Shown here: positions 55,946 through 64,000 of the stretch, piece by piece
Position numbering within the stretch: position 1 is the stretch's first letter
Layout of the letters: each line of letters begins with the position of its first letter
Assembly: GCA_018672475.1 (NCBI GenBank)
Contig: JABHFS010000038.1
Location: 1-64,000, forward strand
Direction of reading: 5' to 3'
DNA: 64,000 bases
From: Gemmatimonadota bacterium
GTDB taxonomy: Bacteria > Latescibacterota > UBA2968 > UBA8231
Made by a program: the position numbers and the translations under genes
Notes under the pieces: model-generated
Databases searched by the model: none
What the model was told of the DNA's origin: nothing
Seen by the model: only the letters and a program-made list of their open reading frames with translations

Positions 55946-56827
55946 CTACCACGTCCGCTCCTTAAGCATATCATTAATCGCCTCCTTCGGCACCGGCAAC
56001 TCGTCGATATGATCTTCCAACCACCGCGAAAAGTCGGCTTCGATCTCGTCGATCCAGCGCGTGTCGATCTGACCGGGGGTGTAGGTGCCCGTGCTCAAGC
56101 GCTCCTTGCCGAAGATATCGCGCAAGTTGATGACTTCTGCCGTCGTGACGACTTTTTCGGCCAAATGCGGCGGGATAAAGATTACGCCTTCGCGCTTGCC
56201 CAAGACCACGTCACCGGGTAGGCAGGTGGCCGCGCCGATACGCACCGGGCAGTTCATGCCCGAGAGCATGATTGTCGGCGAAGCGAAGGAAGGGTGCCAG
56301 CCGCGTACGAAGCTGGTGAAGTCTTCAAGCTCTTCTATGCCTTCGAGATCGCGCACCGCCGCGTCGTGGACTACGCCATTGCCGGAGTTGGCGTAAATGG
56401 CAGCGGCGAGGTTGTCGCCGATAACAGGTCCTTGCTCAATCTTTCCGTAGACATCCGCCACGTAGACATCGCCCTGTACCAAAGCGTCGATGGGCCAGGA
56501 GATCTGGTCGCCGACCTGGCCGGTGCGTTCGCCCTTTTCTTCCATAATGCGGCGCATGACCGGGCGGCGTGGCATATACATGGCGGTAAGCGCACGGCCG
56601 CAGAGGGTGCCGCCGGGGTGGGTACATTGCCAACCGCCTTCGTATTGGTGCTCGTAACCGCCGCCGCGGACGACCCCCCAGGCTTGCGTAATGGTGACGT
56701 TCTTCATGCGTTCGATAATGGCGTCGGGGACTTTGGGGCGGCCGTCCGCGAAGCGTTCGCCGGTCCATTCGGGGGTGTATTCGGTGAGTTCTTCGGGGGT
56801 GAGGTTTAAGGGGGCGAACTTTTCCAT
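55946..56827 (-). CDS. RraA-like protein (HMG/CHA aldolase or demethylmenaquinone-type family)
   Basis: 293 residues. The RraA-fold signature GDNLAAAIYANSGNGVVHDAAVRDLEGI and CLPGDVVLGKREGVIFIPPHLA are clear. The family includes 4-hydroxy-4-methyl-2-oxoglutarate/4-carboxy-4-hydroxy-2-oxoadipate aldolases and the RNase E inhibitor RraA. The protein is about 70-90 residues longer than RraA at both ends, as in catabolic homologues. Surrounded by oxygenase and dehydrogenase genes, a catabolic aldolase role is more likely. Confidence 0.85.
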   Translation of the reverse strand: MEKFAPLNLTPEELTEYTPEWTGERFADGRPKVPDAIIERMKNVTITQAWGVVRGGGYEHQYEGGWQCTHPGGTLCGRALTAMYMPRRPVMRRIMEEKGERTGQVGDQISWPIDALVQGDVYVADVYGKIEQGPVIGDNLAAAIYANSGNGVVHDAAVRDLEGIEELEDFTSFVRGWHPSFASPTIMLSGMNCPVRIGAATCLPGDVVLGKREGVIFIPPHLAEKVVTTAEVINLRDIFGKERLSTGTYTPGQIDTRWIDEIEADFSRWLEDHIDELPVPKEAINDMLKERTW

Positions 56828-57121
56828 TTTTTTGTGTCTCCTAGTGAAAGGCTGGGTTTTTTATCAATGGGGTGCGTCTCAGGCTGCGGGGCTGGATATT
56901 TTTTAGACCCTGAGTCTTGGTAGCTGGGGTGGGATATATGGGGAGGGAGTGTGGCGATATGGTTTAACCATAAGGCCTTTGGGAGGCTTTGTCCTGCGGC
57001 AGACCCCCGATCCGCAGGCTGGCGGCATCGAGTCTTTTGGGGAGAGGAGAGATGCTTCAATAGTAGGGCCTCATTGCCCACTTCATAGACTTCGCAACCG
57101 AACCGTCTTCACCCAATATGC

Positions 57122-57943
57122 TCAGGCCGTCCAGCAGTCGTCGGTATAGGCGTCGCGCAGGAAGAGTTTTTTGCGGTAGTCGTCGGCGCCTTCGATCCAC
57201 TTGGTCGGGACCTGCTGTGTGTAGCGGTGCGGCGGCCCGGCTTCTTTGAAGATGTCGATATTGAAGATGCGATAGGGTTGCGGAGAATCGATTGGTTTGG
57301 CTTCGACGGCGTGGAAGATACGGGCGTTGATATAGACCATGCTGCCGGGCTCAACTTCGAGCCGCCGCTCCTCTAATTTGCGCCCGGCCTCGGCGTTGTA
57401 GTCGCCCGCCAGCATGCGTTCGGGCGTGGCTTCTGTGGTCGGTGCGACGAGATGGCTGCCGGGGATTACCTTGAGGTTGCGGTCGCCGCGTTTAAAGCCG
57501 TTGGGATAATAGAGAATCTGGATATAGTATTTGTCGCGTTCGGCATGGTTGATGGGGTTTTCGTGTTTCCAGTGGTGGTGGTCCTGGTGGAAGGGAATCG
57601 GGCCGATGCCGCGCGGGGCGAGGTTGAGCGCGGAGTGGCAGAAATGGTAGTCGGGGCCGATCGTCCCTTGCAACAGCGCGGTGATAAAGGGGTCGTCGAT
57701 GAGCTGGTGGCCGACGGGGCCGCGATCGTTCCAAGGACGGACGAAATAGGATTTGGATTCGGCATCGGGTGTGTTTTCGCGCGCGTCGATATAATCGCGC
57801 ACATCGCCATTATTATGGATTTCATCGACTAACTTTTCCCGCCCCTCTTCTTTGAAAACTGCGGGAAAGAAGATATAGCCGTCGTTGTGGAAGGAGTCGA
57901 GGTCGGTGGCAGACGGTTTGTTTAGTCGAAATAGCGAATTCAA
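57122..57943 (-). CDS. Phytanoyl-CoA dioxygenase (PhyH) family protein
   Basis: 273 residues. DSFHNDGYIFFPAVFKEEGR at the N-terminus; iron ligands H-x-D in IPFHQDHHHWKHEN; the PGSH turn KVIPGSHLVAPT; distal His in ARIFHAVEAKP, with Arg in PYRIFNIDI. One of three PhyH genes in a minus-strand catabolic island. The upstream 279 bp gap holds only a GNAT fragment. Confidence 0.9.
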   Translation of the reverse strand: MNSLFRLNKPSATDLDSFHNDGYIFFPAVFKEEGREKLVDEIHNNGDVRDYIDARENTPDAESKSYFVRPWNDRGPVGHQLIDDPFITALLQGTIGPDYHFCHSALNLAPRGIGPIPFHQDHHHWKHENPINHAERDKYYIQILYYPNGFKRGDRNLKVIPGSHLVAPTTEATPERMLAGDYNAEAGRKLEERRLEVEPGSMVYINARIFHAVEAKPIDSPQPYRIFNIDIFKEAGPPHRYTQQVPTKWIEGADDYRKKLFLRDAYTDDCWTA

Positions 57944-58112
57944 TGGTGATGTATCTCCTCTGTAGGGGCAATAATCTTGTTAGTAACGATAATCGTGCGC
58001 TGTCTTCTGTAGCGTTTGAGCTATATCCCCTCTTATAATGGCAATAATCTCGTCGAAGCGATAGCGGCACGCCTAGCCTCCAGTATTTGCACGATCTACG
58101 CCTGGTCTTCTG

Positions 58113-58205
58113 TCAGCCCCAGTGTTCGCCGAGCCCGGTTAGGATCAGGTGTTTGACGGCTCTTTGGTCTTCGCTCTTGAAAGGTTTTATGGTGAGCCGT
58201 TGCAC
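58113..58205 (-). pseudogene. N-terminal remnant of a GNAT acetyltransferase
   Basis: From a GTG at 58205 the frame reads IKPFKSEDQRAVKHLILTGL then GEHWG and a TGA. This matches the opening of GNAT-family acetyltransferases of the IRPF-PEDQ-AV--LIL-GL-EHWG type, which normally continue for over 120 residues. Nothing acetyltransferase-like follows in any frame I checked, so it is a truncated remnant between the SDR and PhyH genes. Confidence 0.5.
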
Positions 58206-58222
58206 GATTAGTAGATCCGGTC

Positions 58223-59122
58223 CTAGTGTCGCGGCACGCCGGCACCGGGAACGTCGAAGTAGGTGCGTAGATCGGGGTTTTCGACGATGTAGTCCTTGAG
58301 GTCCATCACGACATTCTCCTGCAACTGGATCGTGTGGCCGCCGTCTACCGGCAAGACTACCCCAGTGATAAAAGATGCCTCAGGAGCGCAGAGGAAGGCG
58401 ACGGCCGCGGCGACGTCTTCGGGTTTACCCATGCGGCGGACGGGGTATTGCAGCTCGAAGAGCCGGCGGCCTTTGTCATTGCCTTCGGCGGCCCACAATT
58501 TCTCCAGGTTTTCGGTGAGGATATGGCCCGGGGCGATGGCATTGACGGTGATCCCTACCGGACCGTATTCGACCGCCAGTTGCCGGGTCAGGCCGATAAC
58601 CGCCGTCTTGCCGACCTCGTAGACCATCCATCCGGCCGCCTGCATCAGGCCGTGCGCCGAGGAGATATTGACGATGCGGCCGACTTCGGTGGCCGGCCGG
58701 CCCACGGGTGCGCCCGAAGCCTCTATCGCCGGGATCGCAGCGCGTGCGCCTAGATACAGGGCATCTACTAAAGACGCCATGCCCGCGCGCCAATCGGCGG
58801 GTTCAATATCGACGGCGCTGCCGCGGCCGCCGGCCCCGCTAAAGGCGTTCTGCACCAGGATATCGAGCCGCCCGTATTCTTCGACGGCGCGTGCTACCAT
58901 GGCGTTGGCGACTTCTTCCTGTACTACATCGCCGAGCATACAGGAGACGGTGCCGCCCGCGGCGCGGATGTGTTCGGCATTGGCGTTGGCGACTTCTTCG
59001 TTGATGTCGACGATAAGGACCTGTGCGCCGTCGGCGGCCAATTGCCGCGCGATGCCGCCGCCGATTCCTTGTGCGCCACCGGTGACGATGGCTGTTTTGC
59101 CTGTTAATTTTCCTTCTGACAT
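58223..59122 (-). CDS. Short-chain dehydrogenase/reductase (classical SDR)
   Basis: 299 residues. Cofactor motif TGGAQGIGGGIARQL, then VDINEEVANANAEH, an NNAG-equivalent reading VQNAFSGAGG (Ala-Phe instead of Asn-Ala-Gly), catalytic Ser in IVNISSAHG and Y-x3-K reading VYEVGKTAV. PGHILTENLEK and GVVLPVDGGH complete the fold. The QNAF variation at the NNAG motif is a little unusual. It has a C-terminal extension of about 35 residues. AGGAGAAACAC precedes the ATG. It belongs to the minus-strand catabolic island. Confidence 0.92.
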   Translation of the reverse strand: MSEGKLTGKTAIVTGGAQGIGGGIARQLAADGAQVLIVDINEEVANANAEHIRAAGGTVSCMLGDVVQEEVANAMVARAVEEYGRLDILVQNAFSGAGGRGSAVDIEPADWRAGMASLVDALYLGARAAIPAIEASGAPVGRPATEVGRIVNISSAHGLMQAAGWMVYEVGKTAVIGLTRQLAVEYGPVGITVNAIAPGHILTENLEKLWAAEGNDKGRRLFELQYPVRRMGKPEDVAAAVAFLCAPEASFITGVVLPVDGGHTIQLQENVVMDLKDYIVENPDLRTYFDVPGAGVPRH

Positions 59123-59136
59123 GTGTTTCTCCTAGG

Positions 59137-59292
59137 ATGGTGTCGGTCGACGGGGTCGAAATAGAGGTCGTCGACCATCATGAAGGAGCGGTCGGTTTTT
59201 TTGACCTCCATACCGATATTCTTCCAGATTTTGCAACCTACGGCTCCGGTGTCAAAGTCTTGCGCGAGGCCGGAGGGGTGAGAATTTTGGGT
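59137..59292 (-). pseudogene. Amidohydrolase-family fragment
   Basis: An open stretch of about 52 codons just upstream of the SDR gene reads DFDTGAVGCKIWKNIGMEVK and SFMMVDDLYFDPVDRHH on the minus strand. From memory of the family, GCKIWKNIGMELKD and V-DDP-FDPI are consecutive segments of an amidohydrolase_2-type protein. It has no start and is interrupted at both ends (a stop on the upstream side, the SDR start on the other), so it is a decayed fragment. Confidence 0.55.
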
Positions 59293-59295
59293 GTT

Positions 59296-60129
59296 CTAGG
59301 AATAACCGCCGATGCCGAGTAGTTCTTTTGTCTCCTCATCGCAGTCTTGTAAAAGTTTTGCGGTCAGCCCGTCGGCCGGCGTTGGGCCGCCGTGTGGGGA
59401 TTTGCGCAGCCAGGTTGGGGTGTATCCCAGAATCAGCATGCGCCGTTTTTTGCGCAAGGTCGGCATGGCGCGGTGCCAGAGGTTGCCGTGGATCATTACC
59501 ACGCTGCCGGCCGGTACGCGCAAGATCTTCTCGCCTTTGATCGATTCGAAAACCTGGTGGTCGGGATGGCGGTCGAGCCAGGTGTGCGAGCCGGGCACGA
59601 TGCAGACCGGGCCGGTGTCGTCGTCAATGTCGTCGAGGTAGATCAGCGCATCGATGGCGTGCGGCTGCGAAAACCAGGGCGGTAGCGGTTTGCTGACGAC
59701 GCGCATATGCTGGTGCCAGTTCGTTTCTTGTACTTCGGCGCCGGGAAAGCTGATGCGGGCGGTCAGGCCGCGCAGCCGGACTAATGGTCCCATCATCGCT
59801 CGGCAGACCGAGAGTACGGGCGGGTACTTTAGCAATTCGAGAAACACCGGGTCTTTGTCCATTAGGTGACGCAGGATGATACCCCAAGAGCGGTCCTTGG
59901 GTGGATTCTTGCGGTGGCGGTCCCATTCGGCGGCTTCGAGTGTATCGGTTGCCTCTTGCAATCGGGTGAGGGCCTCGCCCTGGAAAAGCTGTTTGCGGAT
60001 GAGATAGCCCGAAGCGGCGAAGTCTTGTAGCTCTTCGGGGGTGGCGTGCACTTCGAATTCGGGTGGGTAGTGCAGGGCTCCGTGGCGGTTTAGGACTTGG
60101 TAGGCGATTTTATGGCGGTTTATTGGCAT
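59296..60129 (-). CDS. PhyH-family protein with H-x-H in place of H-x-D
   Basis: 277 residues with typical PhyH layout: LQDFAASGYLIRKQLFQGEA at the entry, a TGPVCIVPGSHTW turn, and distal His in NLWHRAMPTLRKKRRMLILGY. The iron motif, however, reads NWHQHMRVV, so the usual Asp/Glu ligand is His. Halogenase-type relatives replace this Asp with Ala or Gly; a His is uncommon. The enzyme may bind metal differently or be inactive. The gene next to it (60413-61501) has the same feature. Confidence 0.85.
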   Translation of the reverse strand: MPINRHKIAYQVLNRHGALHYPPEFEVHATPEELQDFAASGYLIRKQLFQGEALTRLQEATDTLEAAEWDRHRKNPPKDRSWGIILRHLMDKDPVFLELLKYPPVLSVCRAMMGPLVRLRGLTARISFPGAEVQETNWHQHMRVVSKPLPPWFSQPHAIDALIYLDDIDDDTGPVCIVPGSHTWLDRHPDHQVFESIKGEKILRVPAGSVVMIHGNLWHRAMPTLRKKRRMLILGYTPTWLRKSPHGGPTPADGLTAKLLQDCDEETKELLGIGGYS

Positions 60130-60159
60130 GTTATTCCTTTAGTCGGCGCTGGTGCGTAC

Positions 60160-60310
60160 GGCCCGTTCTCGGGGTGCGAGCTCCGGGTATTTTTAGTCCC
60201 CCGGGCCCTCGGGTCGTCTTCACGACCACTCCCCCGACCGCTCCCGGCCCGGCCCTTTTACCACCACCCCGCCCAGAAAAACGCTCTGCGTCGCACCCCG
60301 CGAACGGGCC
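60160..60310 (+). repeat. Structured G+C-rich intergenic element, copy 3
   Basis: Inverted ends of 20 bp with one mismatch: GGCCCGTTCTCGGGGTGCGA (60160-60179) and TCGCACCCCGCGAACGGGCC (60291-60310). The interior has TTTTTAGTCCCCCGGGCC, the hairpin GGTCGT-CTTC-ACGACC (60212-60227), CACTCCCCC and AGAAAAACGCTCTGCGT. It shares the core with copy 2, but the arm sequence is different while still self-complementary. It lies between two minus-strand PhyH genes. Confidence 0.85.
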
Positions 60311-60412
60311 TTGGAAAGTATGGGGGAATTTCTATGGAGTTATATGGGGTGATTGGATTGTTGGTAATAAACTAAGAAAATGGTCCTATGGGTGTATTTT
60401 TTGGGTATTCGT

Positions 60413-61501
60413 TCATGAGGGGTTGTCGCCTTCGAATACGCGGCGCATGCTTTCGGTGAGTTGGCCCGACTCCGCCATGCGCTCGACCCAATGGGTGGGT
60501 GTGCCTTCGTTCCATCGCGCTGGATTTTCGTCGAGATCCGGGGTGCGGTAGGCCATTAGCAGGCCCCAGCGGGTCGGCGCGTCTTGGGCGCGGTGGCCGA
60601 CGTGGTGCGGCATGTGGTGCACGAAGGAGACCATGCTGCCCGGCGGTAGCGACAGATGTTTGATCTTAAGCGGTTCGCCGGTGAAGGCGTGGATTTTCTC
60701 GCGCATCCAGCCGGCCTGGATCTGCTCGTTGTATTCGGTGCGGGCGCCGTCCCATAGATAGGGGATGCGGTAGAGGTGGGCGCCGGGCATGACCGACAGC
60801 TCGCCGCCGCCGTCTGCGGCCCCCATGCCCTCGGGGTAACAGAGAGTGCGCACGCACTGGTGTGGGAAGAAGTCGGTGGTCAGCGATTGGCTGCTGCCGA
60901 TGGGGTCTTCGATTTCGCGTTGGCCTTTGTTGCGATAGGGGTGTGCGTGCCAGCGGCGGCCGCGCGAGTCGGGCGGGCGGTTGAGCGTCAGTACGTGGTC
61001 GATGAGGAAGCGCTTGCCGAGCAGTTTGGCGAAGAGTTGCATCATCTGCGGGTGGGCGGTGGCGATGTCGAGTATGAAGTCGTCGTAGGCCAGCGGAAAA
61101 TACTCCGGCATCATGCCCTGCCAGGTAAAACCGTCGGGGGCCAAGGCGGGGTCGAAGAGGCCTTGTTGATACATATAATCGCGGAAGCCTTGCGGCTGAA
61201 AGGCCATTTGCTCCGAACCGCCGCAACACGATTGCAAAAAATCCGCGGTAATTTTCTCCGGATCGGGTTCGGCTATGCCGCGGATTTTGTAGTCGACGGC
61301 GCACCAGTCGGTGCCGGTGACGACGGCGTCGTTCATCGCCTGGATTTTTTGCAGGCTCTTCTTCCACTGCGCGCGGCCGGCATCGGTGAGGATGCCCTCC
61401 CAGACCCAGTAGCCTTCGCGCTCGAAAAAGGTACGATCGAAGGCGGCGAGGACTTCCGGACGAAGTAGTTCGACGAGTCGTCCGGAGATTGTGTCGCTCA
61501 A
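60413..61501 (-). CDS. Divergent PhyH-like oxygenase, H-x-H variant
   Basis: About 362 residues from TTG 61501; TTG 61555 is possible and no ATG fits. Longer than the other PhyH proteins. FFEREGYWVWEGILTDAGR is a PhyH-like entry. The probable metal site is RRWHAHPYRNKG (H-x-H, not H-x-D), with SVMPGAHLYRIP as the turn and distal His among MPHHVGHRAQDAPTRWGLLMAYR. About 100 extra residues sit before the core. Start and metal chemistry are both uncertain. It lies between the cyclase gene and another PhyH gene. Confidence 0.72.
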   Translation of the reverse strand: MSDTISGRLVELLRPEVLAAFDRTFFEREGYWVWEGILTDAGRAQWKKSLQKIQAMNDAVVTGTDWCAVDYKIRGIAEPDPEKITADFLQSCCGGSEQMAFQPQGFRDYMYQQGLFDPALAPDGFTWQGMMPEYFPLAYDDFILDIATAHPQMMQLFAKLLGKRFLIDHVLTLNRPPDSRGRRWHAHPYRNKGQREIEDPIGSSQSLTTDFFPHQCVRTLCYPEGMGAADGGGELSVMPGAHLYRIPYLWDGARTEYNEQIQAGWMREKIHAFTGEPLKIKHLSLPPGSMVSFVHHMPHHVGHRAQDAPTRWGLLMAYRTPDLDENPARWNEGTPTHWVERMAESGQLTESMRRVFEGDNPS

Positions 61502-61693
61502 AGGCGGGTTCGGACCACGATGCCCGAACCCAGCAGAGGTCCATGCTGCCAGCAAAACGGGTTCAAGCGATCAGCCGAGCAAAGTCTGTCCGGTTGTTCA
61601 CCAAGCAAAAGAGGAGGCCACGGAACAAAGCGACAGCCGGCGAGTAGCCAATGGGGTATAAGGTCTTCCATGCGTTCTTTCACGCTGTGTGGG

Positions 61694-62719
61694 CTAATAG
61701 ATAGCTAGTGGGCGCATGGTAAAACCGGCGGTCGCACCCTTGATTTTGTTGGTGGTTGCCATGTAGGTGAATTCATAGACTTTTTCGCGCGCCAAATCTT
61801 CCAAGTAGTGAAACTCGCCGATGTGCACACCCTGCTCTACCAAGAGGTACTCATGTACCGGAGTAGGGCTGGTCGCTCCTTCGGGCAAGCTCTGGTATTG
61901 CTCTAGTCCGGAGGTGTCCGATCCGATCATTATGGCGCCTTGTTGCTCCACTAACCAGCGGGCGGCCGGCAACTGTATTCCCGCGGAATCATGCTCGTCC
62001 AGTTTTTTGTGATCGGAGCCTGTTTCTGCCCAATAGCGCAACGCACCTGTGCGGATTAGTACCACGTCGCCAAACTGCAGCTCAGTATGTTGCCGCTTCA
62101 GCGCGCCCTGTAAGTCTTCGGTTGTTATGGTGTATTTAGACGGAAGTGCATCCACCCCCTTGAAACCTGCAACATCAATTAATACGCCGCGAGCGATGAT
62201 GGGCGGAATGGTTTCAGCACCGCTCTTACGCACACCCCAATCACCACCCCAATCGTCCTCAGCAAAGCCATTGTACCAGTGGCGGTCTTCGCCGACAACT
62301 ATATGCGCGAGTCCATCAATCTGAGTTGCGACATTGTCGCTGATAAATAGCGCACACGAGTGAAAAGCGGTACCTGAGGCGTTGTTTTCGTGCGTTGGAA
62401 GAAAAGGCGGTAAATCCCCTTGCTGTCTGACCCCGTTCGGCGAGCGAAAAGTCATGATCTCTCCAGGTGAGTGACCAGGCCATTTGTAGGATTCTCGGCT
62501 ATAAAGAATTCCGAGATCGCGTATCTCTCCCTTTTTGACAAGCGATAGAGCCGATAGAATGCTAGTCGGCGTGATTTCGTTTAGCGATCCAACTTCGTCG
62601 TTTTCGCCCCAGACCCATCCCCAACCCTGTCCTTTTTTCCAAGCCAGTGGTTCGGCACCGACAGCCACGGTCATGATGGTGGTGGACAGAAGCAGTGTTA
62701 ACACAAAACGAGTATGCAT
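61694..62719 (-). CDS. Secreted cyclase-family metal hydrolase (kynurenine formamidase-like)
   Basis: 341 residues with a signal peptide ending near VAVGA. The cyclase/KynB fold motif that is HGTHxD in the classical enzyme reads NVATQIDGLAHI, a variant found in many bacterial cyclase-family hydrolases. GVLIDVAGFKGVDALP, GDVVLIRTGALRYW and PVHEYLLVEQGVHIGEFHYLEDL complete the family. The export signal is less usual. Substrates in the family are amides or cyclic esters; none can be assigned. Confidence 0.87.
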   Translation of the reverse strand: MHTRFVLTLLLSTTIMTVAVGAEPLAWKKGQGWGWVWGENDEVGSLNEITPTSILSALSLVKKGEIRDLGILYSRESYKWPGHSPGEIMTFRSPNGVRQQGDLPPFLPTHENNASGTAFHSCALFISDNVATQIDGLAHIVVGEDRHWYNGFAEDDWGGDWGVRKSGAETIPPIIARGVLIDVAGFKGVDALPSKYTITTEDLQGALKRQHTELQFGDVVLIRTGALRYWAETGSDHKKLDEHDSAGIQLPAARWLVEQQGAIMIGSDTSGLEQYQSLPEGATSPTPVHEYLLVEQGVHIGEFHYLEDLAREKVYEFTYMATTNKIKGATAGFTMRPLAIY

Positions 62720-62955
62720 AATCTCTCCTTAGTTGTGCATGAGTCCCGCGCGCGTGACTACGGATCAAGGTCTTAGCCCCCGGCAACTACTGCGAAACGC
62801 CGAACGCTGCTCAGAATATTTGGCAATCTATGTTGGCAATAGCAACAAGAGTATCAACGGATCGCTATTGGCTCGGCCGGCTCGAGATATTTGCTTTCAA
62901 AGTACGGCCAATCTGCAGAATTGTATACGCAAATCGTATCACAAAAGCAAGCACC

Positions 62956-63408
62956 TTAGATAAACTTGACCACGACCAATAACACGATGGCGATCATCAG
63001 CACGGTCGGCGCTTCGTTGAGGATGCGGAAATACTTCTCGCTCTTTTGGTTGTCGCCGCGTTCGAAGGCCTTGCGTTGCGCAGAGAGCATACCGTGCACC
63101 GCGCCCATGGCGAGGACTAGGACCAGCTTGGCGTGCATCCAGTAGCCGGTGCCGGGGCCACCGGCGCCGGTGGTGATGATCAGTAGGATGCCGGTGAGAA
63201 AGGAGATGATCATCGCTGGGTTCATAATGAACCTGAGTAGCTTGCGCTCCATGACCTTGAAGGTCTCGTCGGCTTCGGAACCGGGGGTGACCTGGGTATG
63301 GTAGACGTAGAGGCGCGGTAGGTAGAACATGCCGGCCATCCAGGATATGATGAAGATAATGTGGATGGCTTTGAGCCATAGATAATACTGACCTAGGAAT
63401 TCGCTCAT
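62956..63408 (-). CDS. hemJ: HemJ-type protoporphyrinogen IX oxidase
   Basis: 150 residues, four membrane segments. AIHIIFIISWMAGMFYLPRL is the family signature (with the conserved His), followed by MERKLLRFIMNPAMI and GYWMHAKLVLVLAMGAVHG. HemJ oxidises protoporphyrinogen IX in haem biosynthesis in most Gram-negative bacteria. Length matches (about 145-150). Confidence 0.95.
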   Translation of the reverse strand: MSEFLGQYYLWLKAIHIIFIISWMAGMFYLPRLYVYHTQVTPGSEADETFKVMERKLLRFIMNPAMIISFLTGILLIITTGAGGPGTGYWMHAKLVLVLAMGAVHGMLSAQRKAFERGDNQKSEKYFRILNEAPTVLMIAIVLLVVVKFI

Positions 63409-63470
63409 CGGGTGGATCTCCTCTGTACGGTGGTGATCAGTCCGGCGTTATAAGGCGCCGAGAATACGAG

Positions 63471-64000
63471 TCACGGGGAATGTCTGGGCTTTGTGATTTC
63501 TAAGGGTTCATCGCCGGGTAGCGCGAAGTGTCGGGTGTAGAACTCTGCCTTGGGCAGGCCGGACTGGTCGCGCATAGCATAGAGCTCTTGGCGGGTCAAC
63601 GGTTGGTCGAAGGGCGACGGCGTGTTATGTGAGCGGGCCAGTCCGCAGGCGCCGGAAAAGGCATCCCTTATGCGTTGGCCGTGCCCAGACAAGAGCGCCG
63701 AGGGTATTTCGTCCGGCGCGAAATAACGCAACTCCAGCACCTCTTCTACCTGGCCCTGCAATTGGCCGCTCACCGGACGCGCGGCGAAACAGGACGCGTG
63801 TATGGCGTGGCCGTTCCAACTGTGCTGTCGGTGGTACAGGCCAATCAGATACGATAGCTCGACGTGCAGGCCGGTCTCTTCCAAGGTCTCGCGCACGGCG
63901 GCCTGGGCCATGGATTCGCCGTCCTCCACCGCTCCGCCCGGCAGGCACCAGACTTCGAAGTCCTCGCGTTTGGTGAGCAGGATCTTGCCATCGTCAATCA
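63471..64000 (-). CDS. Nudix hydrolase, N-terminus off the window
   Basis: The frame is open to the right edge; at least 176 residues are present. The Nudix box is complete: [20 protein letters not shown] then ETGL (G-x5-E-x7-RE-x2-EE-x-G). [20 protein letters not shown] precedes it as expected. The C-terminal roughly 60 residues are an extension without a known motif. Substrate (a nucleoside diphosphate derivative) is unknown. Confidence 0.92.
   Translation of the reverse strand, partial: IDDGKILLTKREDFEVWCLPGGAVEDGESMAQAAVRETLEETGLHVELSYLIGLYHRQHSWNGHAIHASCFAARPVSGQLQGQVEEVLELRYFAPDEIPSALLSGHGQRIRDAFSGACGLARSHNTPSPFDQPLTRQELYAMRDQSGLPKAEFYTRHFALPGDEPLEITKPRHSP

Noticed and set aside
56828..57121. 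Hairpin CCTGCGG / CCGCAGG near 56992-57018 as a terminator or repeat copy
   Set aside because: There is no T-tract and it does not share the core of the three-copy element.
61498..61683. 61-codon minus-strand ORF upstream of the divergent PhyH gene
   Set aside because: No family similarity, no clear ribosome-binding site and biased composition; it may be a remnant but cannot be supported.

Overview
This window comes from a diderm (Gram-negative type) heterotrophic bacterium. The evidence is SurA-type and lipoprotein parvulins, an OmpA/Pal-like lipoprotein-class protein, several lipobox leaders, Tat and Sec signal peptides, and a bactofilin. Seven phytanoyl-CoA-dioxygenase-like (PhyH) genes, a ThuA-like protein, a discoidin protein with a FlgD-type C-terminal domain, a monomeric NADP isocitrate dehydrogenase and an archaeal-type TrmY together recall Latescibacterota/Poribacteria-like marine or sponge-associated lineages. 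That placement is inference; no rRNA or other marker settles it. I saw no rRNA, tRNA, CRISPR array or intact transposase.

Layout. 0-7 kb: end of a ThuA-like gene (apparently frameshifted), then a catabolic run of two PhyH oxygenases, a SelA-like PLP enzyme with an extra C-terminal domain, a Gfo/Idh/MocA dehydrogenase and a GT39-like membrane transferase. 7-17 kb: a tight housekeeping run of mfd, a parvulin lipoprotein (apparent CTG start), surA, an S4 protein, a methyltransferase, a DHH phosphoesterase, an ornithine-carbamoyltransferase-family gene and an OmpA-like protein. 17-26 kb: epimerase, a BlaR1/BlaI-type pair with its operator, monomeric icd, moaC, lipB and CIRCE-controlled groEL without groES. 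26-33 kb: a minus-strand operon trmY / short FlgC-like / degenerate LytM / bactofilin, a secreted discoidin protein, two PhyH genes and a methyltransferase. 34-39 kb: TPR protein, binding protein and two permeases of a sugar-type ABC importer without an ATPase. 39-46 kb: a chemosensory operon (MCP, CheA-REC hybrid, CheW, CheB). 46-49 kb: a Tat-signal peptide with Asp and Lys blocks beside two HTTM membrane proteins, one closely resembling vitamin-K-dependent gamma-carboxylase. 49-55 kb: aldehyde dehydrogenase, glutaredoxin, amidohydrolase, PCu(A)C and SCO copper proteins, and a NodB-like deacetylase. 56-64 kb: a minus-strand catabolic island (RraA-like, three PhyH, SDR, cyclase), then HemJ and the start-truncated end of a Nudix gene.

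The most unusual signals are between genes. Three copies (near 33.7, 55.8 and 60.2 kb) of a roughly 145 bp G+C-rich element share a core, but their outer arms and inner hairpin differ between copies while staying self-complementary, which looks like a structured repeat or RNA. A 137 bp element at 51.1 kb has 23 bp inverted ends enclosing two further hairpins. Several decayed gene fragments (isochorismatase-like, histidine kinase, GNAT, amidohydrolase) lie in gaps, so the accessory parts of this genome appear to be turning over. By eye, + strand base skew changes from C-rich to G-rich near 40 kb regardless of gene direction.
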